Shown: one piece after another, positions 1 through 8,406 of the stretch
How positions within the stretch are numbered: position 1 is the first letter of the stretch
Layout of the letters: the number at the start of each line of letters is the position of its first letter
From: Ardenticatenaceae bacterium
GTDB taxonomy: Bacteria; Chloroflexota; Anaerolineae; Promineifilales; Promineifilaceae
Assembly: GCA_011525915.1 (NCBI GenBank)
Contig: WYBM01000097.1
Coordinates: 23,476-87,475 of the forward strand
Reading direction: 5' to 3'
Length of the DNA: 64,000 nt
Position numbers and translations under genes: made by a program
The notes under the pieces: model-generated
Database searches by the model: none
Told to the model about the DNA's origin: nothing
Seen by the model: only the letters and a program-made list of their open reading frames with translations

Positions 1-438
1 TACGGCCGTCGTCAGTTTGGTGTAGAAGACCAGGGCTGGGTGGCCCACTTTGTCATCGCCGCCGTCCTGAACCGGCCGATCTCGATTTATGGTGACGGCC
101 GTCAGGTGCGGGACCTGCTGCACGTCTCTGACCTCATCCGCGCCTACGAATTGGGCATCGCCAACATTGATGCCCTGAAAGGGCAGGCCTTTAACGTAGG
201 TGGTGGACCAGGCAATACCCTTTCCATCTGGTCGGAATTTGGGCCGCTGCTGGCCCGGCTGGCCGGGCGGGACGTCCCCGCTCAGTTTGGCGACTGGCGG
301 CCGGGAGACCAGCGTGTTTTTGTAGCCGACATCCGTAAAGCCGGGGAACTGCTTGGCTGGCAACCTATTGTTGCCCCTGCGGCGGGCATCCATGACCTGT
401 ATCAGTGGGTGGCCGCTAACCCTGACCTGTTTTCCTGA
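1..438 (+). CDS. NAD-dependent sugar-nucleotide epimerase, 3' part (CDP-paratose 2-epimerase-like)
   Basis: The gene is open from the first base of the window, so only its C-terminal ~145 residues are present. The visible part contains YGRRQFGVEDQGWV, an IYGDGRQVRDLLHVSDL segment and a FNVGGGP motif. These are typical of the C-terminal substrate domain of extended short-chain dehydrogenases that act on nucleotide sugars. The 'RQFGVEDQGWVA' flavour is most like CDP-paratose/tyvelose 2-epimerases, which interconvert CDP-paratose and CDP-tyvelose for surface polysaccharides. The first in-window start (GTG at 40) is internal, not the true start. The NAD-binding Rossmann half lies outside the window. 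The convergent neighbour is an FkbM methyltransferase, consistent with a polysaccharide locus. The family call is firm and the exact substrate is inferred. Confidence 0.8.
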   Translation, partial: YGRRQFGVEDQGWVAHFVIAAVLNRPISIYGDGRQVRDLLHVSDLIRAYELGIANIDALKGQAFNVGGGPGNTLSIWSEFGPLLARLAGRDVPAQFGDWRPGDQRVFVADIRKAGELLGWQPIVAPAAGIHDLYQWVAANPDLFS

Positions 439-444
439 AATCAT

Positions 445-1248
445 TCAGAGGTCGTTATGATGGCCAGGTTTGTTACGCCAGGCCTGGCTGGATAAACGGC
501 CGTACACATCCCCACTTTTTCCGGGCAGTGCAGCCACACTGTGGGCCAGTGCGCTGGCCGACTGCCACGCCGGAAAGTGCAGCCGGTGACGCTCGCCGGG
601 TGTGTAGTTGTATTGATACACGCCCAAGGTAGCTAACTGCACCAGGCAGGCAGTGGTAAGCGCCGCCGCCGCGGTGATATGCTCAAAAGAAAGGGCCGGC
701 AGCGGCTGCGCCAGACCCCGTAGCGCTTCTAACTCATACCCCTCAATGTCTAACTTACAAAAAGAGGGCTGACCGTACCGTGCTATGAGCACATCCAGGG
801 TCATGAGGGGCACGGTGACGGCCGTATCCCAGGTGACGGCAGCAAATGAGGGGTCTTGCTGCACGGTCGTTATCCAATCAGAGGATAGGGTGCTGACTGT
901 AGGGGTCTGGGAGCTGATGTGCAGCGTGGCCGTGCCGGGCCTGGCCCCCACGGCGGCCGGAATGAGGGTGACACGAGGGTGACGGCCGTACAGGCGCTGC
1001 AGCCAGTGCATCATCAGCGGTTGAGGTTCTACCGCCACCACCCGCGCCCCCAATGCCAGCCAGACACGAATGCGGTTTCCCAGGTGTGCCCCTATGTCAA
1101 AACATAGGTCACCGGGCTGGATGAAGGAGCGATAGAAGCGGCGCATACGGCCGTAGCGCCCCGGCATGGCATAATACATCAAAAAAGAGCGCAGCAGCCC
1201 TCCCTGTTGCCGAAAACCTTGCATACTTCCCCGTCGAATCTGCACCAA
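445..1248 (-). CDS. FkbM-family SAM-dependent methyltransferase
   Basis: This is a 267-residue protein with a Rossmann SAM-binding segment (CFDIGAHLGNRIRVWLALGA, then VVAVEPQP) and the later FCKLDIEGYELEALRGL stretch that is diagnostic of FkbM-type O-methyltransferases. Members methylate hydroxyl groups of polyketides, sugars or lipids. The neighbouring epimerase gene suggests a glycan substrate, but that is inference. Translation may begin at GTG 1248 or at ATG 1224, which has GGGGAAG just upstream. It follows the nitrilase-family gene by 2 bp and is probably co-transcribed with it. Confidence 0.8.
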   Translation of the reverse strand: MVQIRRGSMQGFRQQGGLLRSFLMYYAMPGRYGRMRRFYRSFIQPGDLCFDIGAHLGNRIRVWLALGARVVAVEPQPLMMHWLQRLYGRHPRVTLIPAAVGARPGTATLHISSQTPTVSTLSSDWITTVQQDPSFAAVTWDTAVTVPLMTLDVLIARYGQPSFCKLDIEGYELEALRGLAQPLPALSFEHITAAAALTTACLVQLATLGVYQYNYTPGERHRLHFPAWQSASALAHSVAALPGKSGDVYGRLSSQAWRNKPGHHNDL

Positions 1249-1250
1249 CG

Positions 1251-2015
1251 TTAATTGCCAGTTGGCAAAATCTGGTGCGGAATGTGTGGGCGTGTTTTTT
1301 CAAAGAGCGCTTGTGTTTCAGTATCATAAATGATGATGCCTTCATGGATGTCATCTAACTGTTTTAACAATACCCCATGGTGATTCCAAACGGATGTTTT
1401 CCCCCCACTTTCGAAATCATCACAGGGGCCTATACAGTTAGACATAAACACCGTCATTGAATATTTTTGAGCAACCTCAGACAATCTTCCAGCAGCTTGT
1501 TCAACCCCCTTTGCAGATTTGGCCACACTGGCAATGTAAATGTCTGCGCCACTTGTAGAAGCCTTTTCCGCATGTTCGGGCACCGATAATTCGTAACAGA
1601 TGGCGAAGGCTACGTTGGCTTTGTTGATGCTTAAAGTGGGAAAACTCTTCCCGCTCGTAAAAAATGCCTCCTCGTCAGAATGTAAATACTTTTTTGAATA
1701 GGTTTGCCTTGCTTGGTGAGGCTGAAATAAAACCATGCTAATGCAGATACCTGTATGGTTCCTGGTTGGCACCCCTATGCCAATGATCATCTTTTGAGCG
1801 TTGCTGATAACCTGGAAATTGTCAAGTCGGCTGTCGTCTTGATGTATGGCTAATGCTTCTGCGAGTGTGGGCTCATACCCTGTTAATGATAGTTCTGGGA
1901 AGACAACGACATTTGCTCCCACAGAAATGGCTAGGTTGATGAGAGTGATGTGATTGTCAATATTACCCTGAATATTACCTTTAATAGGTCTTGTTTGGGC
2001 TACACAAATTCTCAT
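1251..2015 (-). CDS. Carbon-nitrogen hydrolase (nitrilase superfamily)
   Basis: This protein of about 254 residues begins MRICVAQTRP, the classical nitrilase-superfamily N-terminus. The start at 2015 is chosen over an upstream in-frame ATG because GGAG lies 6 bases before it. The Glu-Lys-Cys catalytic triad is visible: Glu in VVFPELSLTGY, Lys in YSKKYLH and Cys in FAICYELSVPE. Such enzymes hydrolyse amides or nitriles (for example omega-amidases and N-carbamoyl hydrolases). The substrate cannot be told from sequence. It ends 2 bp before the FkbM gene. This 2.7-kb stretch (1.15-3.82 kb) carries no ACGGCCGT palindrome, unlike its surroundings. Confidence 0.85.
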   Translation of the reverse strand: MRICVAQTRPIKGNIQGNIDNHITLINLAISVGANVVVFPELSLTGYEPTLAEALAIHQDDSRLDNFQVISNAQKMIIGIGVPTRNHTGICISMVLFQPHQARQTYSKKYLHSDEEAFFTSGKSFPTLSINKANVAFAICYELSVPEHAEKASTSGADIYIASVAKSAKGVEQAAGRLSEVAQKYSMTVFMSNCIGPCDDFESGGKTSVWNHHGVLLKQLDDIHEGIIIYDTETQALFEKTRPHIPHQILPTGN

Positions 2016-2174
2016 TTCGCACTCCGGTTTGACACATGCTAAACTTTCCAAGGAAAATCCATAATAATTTTACTGCTTACTCTATAGGTTGATAATAATC
2101 TCCCCTGCCCGCCAATAATAGACCAGGAAGATAGTCTGTACAAGCTGGCAGCAGGTATAAACTGAGGAAACGTG

Positions 2175-2717
2175 ATGGATTCGCATGAAAGGGATTATCT
2201 GATAGTAGATGCCCATTTGAGCCAGGAGCCGGAGATCGGGCGCTGGCTGTGGGCGCTTCAAGACGCCCGTCGACGAACGATGCGCGTACTGGAAGGTGTG
2301 ACGCCCGCCATGCTCGACTGGTTACCCCCAGGTCATGAGAGCAGTATAGGCACAATTCTCTATCACATTGCCCTCATTGAGGCCGACTGGCTGTACACAG
2401 AGGTACTGGAACAACCCCTTCCCGCCGAAGTGGCTGCCTTATTCCCCCTTGACCATCGGGATGAGCAAGGGCATCTGACCCCAGCGGCGGGGTTCAGCTT
2501 AGAACAGCATCTCAGGCGACTCGATAGCGTGCGGCGTCTGGTGCTGGAGGTATATCAACAGATGGCTCTGTCTGAATTTCGTCGGGCGCGCACATTGGCA
2601 GACTATGATGTGACCCCAGAATGGGTACTCCATCATTTGATGCAGCACGAAGCTGAACATCGTAGCCAGATGGGGGCACTCCGGATGAGAGCAGAAGGTG
2701 ATATCGCCTTGAGCTAA
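2175..2717 (+). CDS. DinB/YfiT-family four-helix protein
   Basis: This is a protein of about 180 residues with the DinB-like four-helix-bundle pattern: a helix around RRRTMRVLEGVTPAMLDW, then TILYHIALIEADWLY and VLHHLMQHEAEHRSQM. The His residues at IGTILYHIA and the HEAEHR motif match the three-His metal site of DinB/YfiT proteins, which include bacillithiol- and mycothiol-dependent transferases and many uncharacterised members. ATG 2175 is preferred over the adjacent GTG 2172 because GAGGAAAC lies at better spacing. The function is unknown beyond family level. A dispersed repeat copy begins at its stop codon. Confidence 0.75.
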   Translation: MDSHERDYLIVDAHLSQEPEIGRWLWALQDARRRTMRVLEGVTPAMLDWLPPGHESSIGTILYHIALIEADWLYTEVLEQPLPAEVAALFPLDHRDEQGHLTPAAGFSLEQHLRRLDSVRRLVLEVYQQMALSEFRRARTLADYDVTPEWVLHHLMQHEAEHRSQMGALRMRAEGDIALS

Positions 2718-2818
2718 TATCAGTTTTCAGTCCTCAGTATACAGTTTTTAGTGCTGCCCTGTTTTTGGAAATAGCCTGCTGAAAACGAATGACGGACTTC
2801 TGATGACTGGTACAGGTA
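2717..2818 (+). repeat. Dispersed intergenic repeat, copy A (CAGTTTTCAG family)
   Basis: This ~100-bp intergenic block begins TATCAGTTTTCAGTCCTCAG and ends with CTGATGACTGGTA. It aligns by eye over its whole length with 29181-29290: the shared blocks are the CAGTTTTCAG start, GTGCTG, TGGAAATAG, CTGAAAAC, GATGAC and GACTTCTG. CAGTTTTCAG at one end and CTGAAAAC near the other make it partly self-complementary. It lies upstream of the MOSC gene. Confidence 0.65.
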
Positions 2819-2870
2819 TGCATCTATTATAGGACAGCCCCCGTTGCTATATGTCACACGAGGAGTAGAA

Positions 2871-3410
2871 ATGAGTATAGTATACGCTGTAAGTAAGAGC
2901 GATAAACATACATTCTCAAAGAAGCCGGCCGACGCCATCTTTTTAATTAAAGGGGAGGGGGTGGAAGGAGATGCCCATAGAGGGGTAACTGTGAAACACC
3001 GTTCTCGTGTGGAAGTAGATCCTACCCAGCCCAACTTAAGACAAGTTCATCTCATCCACAACGAACTCATCAATGAGCTACAAGCAAAGGGGTTTGATGT
3101 TAAACCGGCGACGATGGGCGAAAACATAACCACATTGGGCATCGATATATTAGCCTTACCGAGAGATACTATCTTACAGATTGGGCCAGAAGCCAGACTA
3201 AAGGTTACAGGCTTAAGAAACCCCTGTAACCAGTTAGATCACTATCAGAAAGGCTTAACTGCGGCTGTGTTGGATCGTGATGAGCAGGGGAGGTTGGTGC
3301 GAAAGGCAGGCATCATGGCAATAGTCCTCCAGAGCGGCATCGTCCGTAAGGGGGATACTATTGAAGTACATTTACCCCTTGAACCTCATCATCCTTTAGA
3401 GCGAGTGTGA
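2871..3410 (+). CDS. MOSC-domain protein
   Basis: This protein of about 179 residues starts at ATG 2871, six bases after AGGAG; the in-frame ATG at 2844 has no such site. MOSC features seen are GEGVEGDAHRG near the N-terminus, GENITTLGIDI in the middle and the conserved Cys in LRNPCNQLDHY. MOSC domains are the C-terminal domain of molybdenum-cofactor sulfurases and also occur alone (YiiM/YuaD-like), reducing N-hydroxylated compounds or carrying sulfur. The nearby PadB-like molybdoenzyme gives a possible but unproven link to molybdenum chemistry. The gene is flanked on both sides by copies of the same intergenic repeat. Confidence 0.85.
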   Translation: MSIVYAVSKSDKHTFSKKPADAIFLIKGEGVEGDAHRGVTVKHRSRVEVDPTQPNLRQVHLIHNELINELQAKGFDVKPATMGENITTLGIDILALPRDTILQIGPEARLKVTGLRNPCNQLDHYQKGLTAAVLDRDEQGRLVRKAGIMAIVLQSGIVRKGDTIEVHLPLEPHHPLERV

Positions 3411-3422
3411 GACTCATGGACT

Positions 3423-3477
3423 AGTACCAGTTTTCAGTCATCAGTGACCAGTGTTCAGTGCTGGCCTGCCTCTGGAA
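3423..3477 (+). repeat. Dispersed intergenic repeat, copy C (partial)
   Basis: AGTACCAGTTTTCAGTCATC followed by AGTGACCAG, GTGCTGGCCTGCCTCTGGAA matches the first half of the copy at 29181. With copy A it brackets the MOSC gene in direct orientation. Confidence 0.6.
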
Positions 3478-3608
3478 CGTGTGATTTTTGTGAAACCATG
3501 TAGTAAACATCTTGATGCGGTGTGATTTGTCTGCCTTCGACCTCAGGGCGGTTAGACTACCAAAAAATCATGATATCTTCTAAACTGTAGATTAGGAGAA
3601 CATGAACA

Positions 3609-6101
3609 ATGAATAGCCAGGCACAAAGACCAGAATCCCAGCGAAAACAAGTTACCGTGCTTTTTGCCGATGTTTCCGGTTTTACGGCGATGTCTGAATC
3701 CATGGATGCCGAAGATGTTGGTGAGGTTATGAATGCCCTCTGGCAGCAGTTGGATAGCATTATTCTCACCCATCATGGGGCTATTGACAAACATATTGGG
3801 GACGCGGTGATGGCCGTTTGGGGCACGGCCGTTACGCGTGAAGAAGATCCGGAACGGGCCATCAGGGCTGCCCTGGAAATGCAAACGGCCTTACGCACAT
3901 TTGCCCAAGAGCAGCAAACGGCCGTGCCTCTACGGCTGCGTATTGGCATCAATACGGGCCCGGCCCTGTTAGGGGAAGTGGGCACAACAGGGGAATTTAC
4001 AGCTATGGGTGACACGGTGAATACGGCCAGCCGTCTGGAGTCTGCCGCCCCGGTGGGGGGGATATTAATTAGCCATGATACCTACCGCCATGTGCAATCG
4101 ATCTTTGAAGTCACTGAGCAAAAGCCAATCACCGTCAAAGGAAAGTCAGAACCGTTAAAGGTGTACACGGTGACCGGCTTAAAGCCCCGTGTCTTTCATT
4201 TAAAAACGCGAGGGATCGAAGGAATCACAACGCCCATGATCGGGCGGGCGTCTGACTTAGAGCATTTACAAGATACGTTCTACACCGCTGTCCAAAACAG
4301 AGAAACGCATGGGGTGACCATCGTGGGTGAAGCGGGGGTAGGTAAGTCTAGATTGCTTTATGAGTTTGACACCTGGCTGTCTGCCTTGCCCAAGCAGGTG
4401 GAGAGCTTCCGTGGTAGAGCTGGCGCAGAGATGCAGGTTCAGCCCTATGCCTTACTACGTGACCTGTTTGCCAACAAATTTCAAATCCAAGACAGCGATT
4501 CAGCCCAAACGGTGTGGCAGAAATTGGAAGCAGGCTTCTTTTTTAATAGAGAAGGGGCGGAAAACGGCCGTGTGCAAACCCAACTGCTGGGCGAAATGTT
4601 AGGCTTTGAACTGAGAGGGCCTCTGGATGAAACAGATGAACTAAAATCGACTAGATTCGACGGTACCCAAGCGCTTCAATATTTGTGTGATTACTTTCAG
4701 AATCTATTGTCGCAAAGGGCCAGCCTCATTTTACTGGAAGACATTCAATGGGCTGATAACAGCTCCTTAGATGCCATCGGTTACCTGTTGCAGGCCCTAC
4801 CAAACCAGCCCCTCATGCTAATCTGTCTGGCTAGACCGGCCTTGTTTGAAAGACGGCCTACATGGGGCCAGGAATGGCCAAGACAAAGCAGACTGGCGCT
4901 GTCTCCGCTGACCGGGGCTGAAACACGCCAACTTGTACACGAGATTCTCTATAAAGTTGACGAACTTCCGGCTGCTTTACAAGAGCTCATTGTAGAGAAC
5001 GCCCAGGGAAACCCGTTTTACGTGGAAGAATTGATTAAGATGCTTATTGAAGATGGGGCGATTATTACCAGCAGCACCCAATGGATCGTGAACCCAACCC
5101 GGCTATCAGAGGTTCGTATCCCCCCCACGTTGACCGGTATTTTGCAGGCGCGCATTCACAGCCTGAATTTCCAGGAGCAAACAATCTTACAGCGTGCGGC
5201 CGTTGTCGGCCGTGTCTTTTGGGATGAAGTCCTTTCCTTTTTAGGAGAAAGGCAGGCTGACCCTGAGCGTGAAGGTCCGAATGTGACTTCTGAAACCGAA
5301 CAAACACTGAATGGCTTGCAAGCACGTGACCTGATTACCCGGCAAGCGACAACTGATCTTGAGGGTGTCACTGAGTTTGCCTTCAATAATATCATCTTGC
5401 GTGAAGTCATCTATGAAAGTGTGCTTAAGCGTGAAAGACGAGCTTATCATGCCCGGGTGGCAGAATGGCTCATTGACCGTAGTGGGGAGCGTAAGAATGA
5501 GTTTGCCAGCCTGATTGCGGAACATTTAGAACGAGCAGAGCAATCAACCCAGGCGATTATTTACTTAAGACGGGCCGGAGAACACGCTCAAAGGACAAAT
5601 GCTTTTCGGGAATCCATTAATTTCTTTGAAAGAGCCCTTTCCTTATTGGCTGCCAGCAACCGGGAGGAACGGATCGCCCTGACCCGGCAAATCGGCAAAG
5701 CGCTTTACGAACTGGGTCAATGGGACGCCGCCAGAGAGCAGTTTCAAGAGAGCCTGGCCCTGGCCAAGGCCAAAGCAGATCCTCAGCAAATGATTGCTGC
5801 GTTGCAGGCGTTGGCTGGCGTTGAAGAGAAGCAGGAAAAATATGCCGAAGCCAGGGAACGATTGGAAGAAAGTTTGCGACTGGCACGCCAATATCCAGGG
5901 CAGATTGGGGCGGCACAAGCAGAACATATCCAAAACGCCCTGGATGGCTTGTCCGGTGCGTATGCGGCGGCGCAAGCGCGTGTTGCTGAAGGGCTGGCCC
6001 GTTTACGGGCCAGTGATAAAAAGGAAAAATTGAGCGACCAACTTCGGTCTTTGGGCCGGTTCTCCCGAAAACCAAAACAAGAGGATGAAGAAGCGGAGTA
6101 A
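3609..6101 (+). CDS. Class III adenylate/guanylate cyclase fused to signalling ATPase and TPR repeats
   Basis: This is an 830-residue multidomain regulator. Residues ~12-195 form a class III nucleotidyl cyclase. The metal-binding Asp21 (LFADVSGFT) and Asp65 (KHIGDAVMAVWG), the adenine-selecting Lys61 and the NTASR transition-state motif are all present, so catalysis is expected. Residues ~215-500 are a STAND/AAA-like ATPase with Walker A GEAGVGKSR (~240) and Walker B LILLEDIQWAD. The C-terminal third (~640-800) is Ala/Glu-rich helical TPR repeats. Proteins of this layout are probably cytoplasmic sensors making cAMP. The 3609 start is the only one giving an intact cyclase N-terminus. The last ~15 bases before the next, convergent gene hold nothing notable. 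Confidence 0.9.
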   Translation: MNSQAQRPESQRKQVTVLFADVSGFTAMSESMDAEDVGEVMNALWQQLDSIILTHHGAIDKHIGDAVMAVWGTAVTREEDPERAIRAALEMQTALRTFAQEQQTAVPLRLRIGINTGPALLGEVGTTGEFTAMGDTVNTASRLESAAPVGGILISHDTYRHVQSIFEVTEQKPITVKGKSEPLKVYTVTGLKPRVFHLKTRGIEGITTPMIGRASDLEHLQDTFYTAVQNRETHGVTIVGEAGVGKSRLLYEFDTWLSALPKQVESFRGRAGAEMQVQPYALLRDLFANKFQIQDSDSAQTVWQKLEAGFFFNREGAENGRVQTQLLGEMLGFELRGPLDETDELKSTRFDGTQALQYLCDYFQNLLSQRASLILLEDIQWADNSSLDAIGYLLQALPNQPLMLICLARPALFERRPTWGQEWPRQSRLALSPLTGAETRQLVHEILYKVDELPAALQELIVENAQGNPFYVEELIKMLIEDGAIITSSTQWIVNPTRLSEVRIPPTLTGILQARIHSLNFQEQTILQRAAVVGRVFWDEVLSFLGERQADPEREGPNVTSETEQTLNGLQARDLITRQATTDLEGVTEFAFNNIILREVIYESVLKRERRAYHARVAEWLIDRSGERKNEFASLIAEHLERAEQSTQAIIYLRRAGEHAQRTNAFRESINFFERALSLLAASNREERIALTRQIGKALYELGQWDAAREQFQESLALAKAKADPQQMIAALQALAGVEEKQEKYAEARERLEESLRLARQYPGQIGAAQAEHIQNALDGLSGAYAAAQARVAEGLARLRASDKKEKLSDQLRSLGRFSRKPKQEDEEAE

Positions 6102-6117
6102 GAGAACCAAAAATGAC

Positions 6118-6783
6118 TTACAAATTGGGGATCACGTCAACCGTCAGGCCAAAAATCCCAATAGCGACCAGCAGCACGCCAGACAGGCGGGTGAGCATTT
6201 TGTAATTCTGACCCATCCAGCGGGTAAAACGACGCTGCACCGGCATGGCCACAAAGGGCAGCACCACCAGCGGCCAGCCAAAGCCGATGCCAAAAACAAT
6301 AAAATAAGCCAGACTGCTGGCCAGACCGGTAAAGCTGCCCGCGCCCAGCAGGAATGCACTTACGACCAGTGGCCCGGCGCAGGGCAACGTCATCGGGCCC
6401 AGCAGCAGACCATAGGCGTACGCGCTGCCGTAAGGATTGCTGATGACCGGCGCCTGGGTGGTGCTAAGCCGGGCAAACGGATTACGCCCACTCAACATCA
6501 ACAGCCCCATCACAATGACGATGACATAAATGAGCGGCAGCAGCCAGGGCAAAATTGCCCCAAAGGATTGCTGGAACAGGTACAGCACCAATCCCACCAG
6601 CAGCATCAGCGTTAAGACCCCTGCCAGCACCAGCAGCCCCAGCCATTTGGTGGCCCGCGCCGTGCGCTCGTTCGTGGCGTTGCCAGCCAGAAAGGCAATC
6701 AAACCGGGATATAAAGGGAGTACACAAACATTGGTCAGAATGGCGCTGTTACCTAATAAAAAGGCTTCAAGTAATTGGTTCAT
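6118..6783 (-). CDS. ccdA: CcdA-type cytochrome c biogenesis / thiol-disulfide transmembrane protein
   Basis: This is a 221-residue polytopic membrane protein with about six hydrophobic segments. The two redox Cys positions of the CcdA/DsbD-beta family are visible: TNVCVLPLYPGLIAF in the first helix and TLPCAGPLV in the fourth. CcdA moves reducing equivalents from cytoplasmic thioredoxin across the membrane to extracytoplasmic thioredoxin-like proteins. The lipoprotein gene immediately upstream on the same strand (6855-7646) encodes such a partner, so the pair is a plausible export-of-reductant unit. The two are separated by a strong inverted repeat. Confidence 0.88.
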   Translation of the reverse strand: MNQLLEAFLLGNSAILTNVCVLPLYPGLIAFLAGNATNERTARATKWLGLLVLAGVLTLMLLVGLVLYLFQQSFGAILPWLLPLIYVIVIVMGLLMLSGRNPFARLSTTQAPVISNPYGSAYAYGLLLGPMTLPCAGPLVVSAFLLGAGSFTGLASSLAYFIVFGIGFGWPLVVLPFVAMPVQRRFTRWMGQNYKMLTRLSGVLLVAIGIFGLTVDVIPNL

Positions 6784-6796
6784 AATGGCGGTTGGT

Positions 6797-6841
6797 TCCC
6801 CGGAAACGGGGACAAGAGGAGGTCACACACGTTTCCGGGGA
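6797..6841 (-). repeat. Inverted repeat between lipoprotein and ccdA genes
   Basis: Perfect 12-bp arms (TCCCCGGAAACG at 6797-6808 and its complement at 6830-6841) are separated by 21 bases and could fold as a hairpin in the mRNA between the two genes. There is no U-run, so it looks like a processing or stability element rather than a terminator. Confidence 0.6.
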
Positions 6842-6854
6842 CATAGGGCCAGGA

Positions 6855-7646
6855 TTATCCCTGAGCTGCCTGCAGCTGGTTGATCAGTTGTTCTGAAGAT
6901 TCAATGCCCGTTACCAGGTCTGTATACGTGCCGTCAGGGCGAATGATGAAGTGGGGGGTGGAGGGAGGATTGGTGATAGATTGGCCAAACGTGGCGGCCA
7001 ACTCTTGTAATAATTCAGGAGACGCAACAGCAAATGCCCACTCAAACCCGGCCTGTTCCGCGTAATTAGCCAGGTCCTGGTTGCTGATGTTGGTTTCTAC
7101 ACTAAGGGCGATAAACACCACATTTTCGTCGTTTAACTGGGCGCGTGCCTGAGAGACATTGGTCAACTGGCGGCGGCAGTTGGTGCACCAGGTAGCCATC
7201 GGCTCTACAAAGACTGTCTTGCCGGCAAAGTCAGCCAGGGTAAATGACTCTCCGGAACGGACGTCTGTCAACGCTATTTTTTGCCAGGTTGGCAAATCCG
7301 TCATCATGTCTGACCCGGCCATCTCATCGTCAGCCATGGCTTCCTCACTGCCTTCTTTATCTTCCATCATGGCCTCACCTTCAGCCATGCTGTCGTCTTC
7401 GGCCATCGCCTCACTTTCCGGCTTCTCTTCGTCCATCATGGTGTCGTGTTCGGGGGCCGCTTCTTCAGCCATCATGTCATCTTTTTCATCCATCATGGTG
7501 TCATCAGACATCTGCTCGCTGTTGTCTTTTTCGGCCATCACGGCCGTGTCTGCCGTTTCGGACTCTGAAGCATTACCCGTTGGGCTGCACGCGGCCAAAA
7601 GCAGCAGCGCCATGAAGGCTAACCATAGATAGTGTATTTTTTTCAT
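6855..7646 (-). CDS. Thioredoxin-like (TlpA/AhpC-TSA) lipoprotein with Met-rich acidic linker
   Basis: This is a 263-residue lipoprotein. A signal peptide with lipobox LLLLAACS is followed by a ~75-residue linker (about 40-115) made almost wholly of Met, Asp, Glu and Ala, with repeated DMMMDE-like units. The C-terminal ~140 residues form a TlpA/thioredoxin-fold domain with WCTNC as the redox motif and a cis-Pro region (NPPSTPHFI). It should act outside the membrane, reduced by the neighbouring CcdA. The Met/acid run is unusual and could bind Cu or other soft metals; that is inference. The 217 bases upstream to 7863 hold no gene I can see. Confidence 0.85.
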   Translation of the reverse strand: MKKIHYLWLAFMALLLLAACSPTGNASESETADTAVMAEKDNSEQMSDDTMMDEKDDMMAEEAAPEHDTMMDEEKPESEAMAEDDSMAEGEAMMEDKEGSEEAMADDEMAGSDMMTDLPTWQKIALTDVRSGESFTLADFAGKTVFVEPMATWCTNCRRQLTNVSQARAQLNDENVVFIALSVETNISNQDLANYAEQAGFEWAFAVASPELLQELAATFGQSITNPPSTPHFIIRPDGTYTDLVTGIESSEQLINQLQAAQG

Positions 7647-7863
7647 AAAAATCTCCTCATTTAATGTGATAGTCAGTAAACTTTTTCACCCCTCACCTGC
7701 CTGAACGCAATGACAATGGCCTGTAGGGATGGCAGCCAAACTATAGGATTTGATGATTAAGGAGAGGTTCTAAAAGAATTACAAATTGGTTACAAGTATA
7801 GGGAGGTCAGGGAGAGAGGCAACTGGCCATCAGGCAGGCAGTAAACTGGCGCCCACCAGGCGC

Positions 7864-8406
7864 TCATCTGCTTATGGCCAGCATGTCGGCATAGAGGGAG
7901 GCCAATCTCTGGCCAGAAAGGAGCTGGGGGATCATAGGAAAAAGCACTTGCTCTTCTTTCTCAAAATGGATCTTTACTAGATAAAGAATATCGTTGGCGG
8001 TGGCGATCAGGCTGGCGGCGTCGCCGCCATGGGCTGACAGGTGACGCAAGCGCTCGCCGCCAGCTTCAATTCGGGGGTGTTCCACTTCATGAAGTTCGTG
8101 TAAGGTCTGGCGGAAGGTCTTGCCGTAGGCGTGAATGTCTTTGTGTTCGTCGCGCATCACGGCCGTGACCCCACCGGCGCCGATCACTGCCTCTACCGCT
8201 GGAAACAAGACATCATCTTCCTTGCGGCGGTGGCGGTCTAGCTGCGAGGCCATCATCTGCCCCACCGCTTGGCATATAGGCAGCACCTGTGGTAGGGCGG
8301 CGCTGCCTTCTGCTTGCAGCCGGGCCACGGCCGTCTCCAACGCCGCAAACTGTGCCAGCAGCACCACATGTTCTTCCCGCAAATGTTGAATTGGATCACC
8401 CATCAT
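7864..8406 (-). CDS. Hemerythrin (HHE) domain protein
   Basis: This is a 180-residue all-helical protein with hemerythrin di-iron ligands in order: HLREEH near the N-terminus, DRHRRKEDDVLFP, MRDEHKDIH and KIHFEKEEQVLFPM. Such proteins bind O2 or NO reversibly at a non-haem di-iron site. The ATG overlaps the 3' end of the preceding 99-residue gene by 4 bp, and that gene begins 23 bp after bzdQ. It therefore looks like the last gene of the benzoyl-CoA reductase operon, where an O2 scavenger or sensor would protect an extremely oxygen-labile enzyme. Confidence 0.88.
   Translation of the reverse strand: MMGDPIQHLREEHVVLLAQFAALETAVARLQAEGSAALPQVLPICQAVGQMMASQLDRHRRKEDDVLFPAVEAVIGAGGVTAVMRDEHKDIHAYGKTFRQTLHELHEVEHPRIEAGGERLRHLSAHGGDAASLIATANDILYLVKIHFEKEEQVLFPMIPQLLSGQRLASLYADMLAISR

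Noticed and set aside
6085..6615. 176-residue open frame opposite ccdA
   Set aside because: It is Gln/His-rich antisense of a membrane-protein gene and has no start signal; treated as a shadow.
7310..7530. Repetitive ATCATGG-type DNA as a possible CRISPR or satellite
   Set aside because: It is low-complexity coding sequence for the Met/Asp/Glu linker, with no regular spacer structure.
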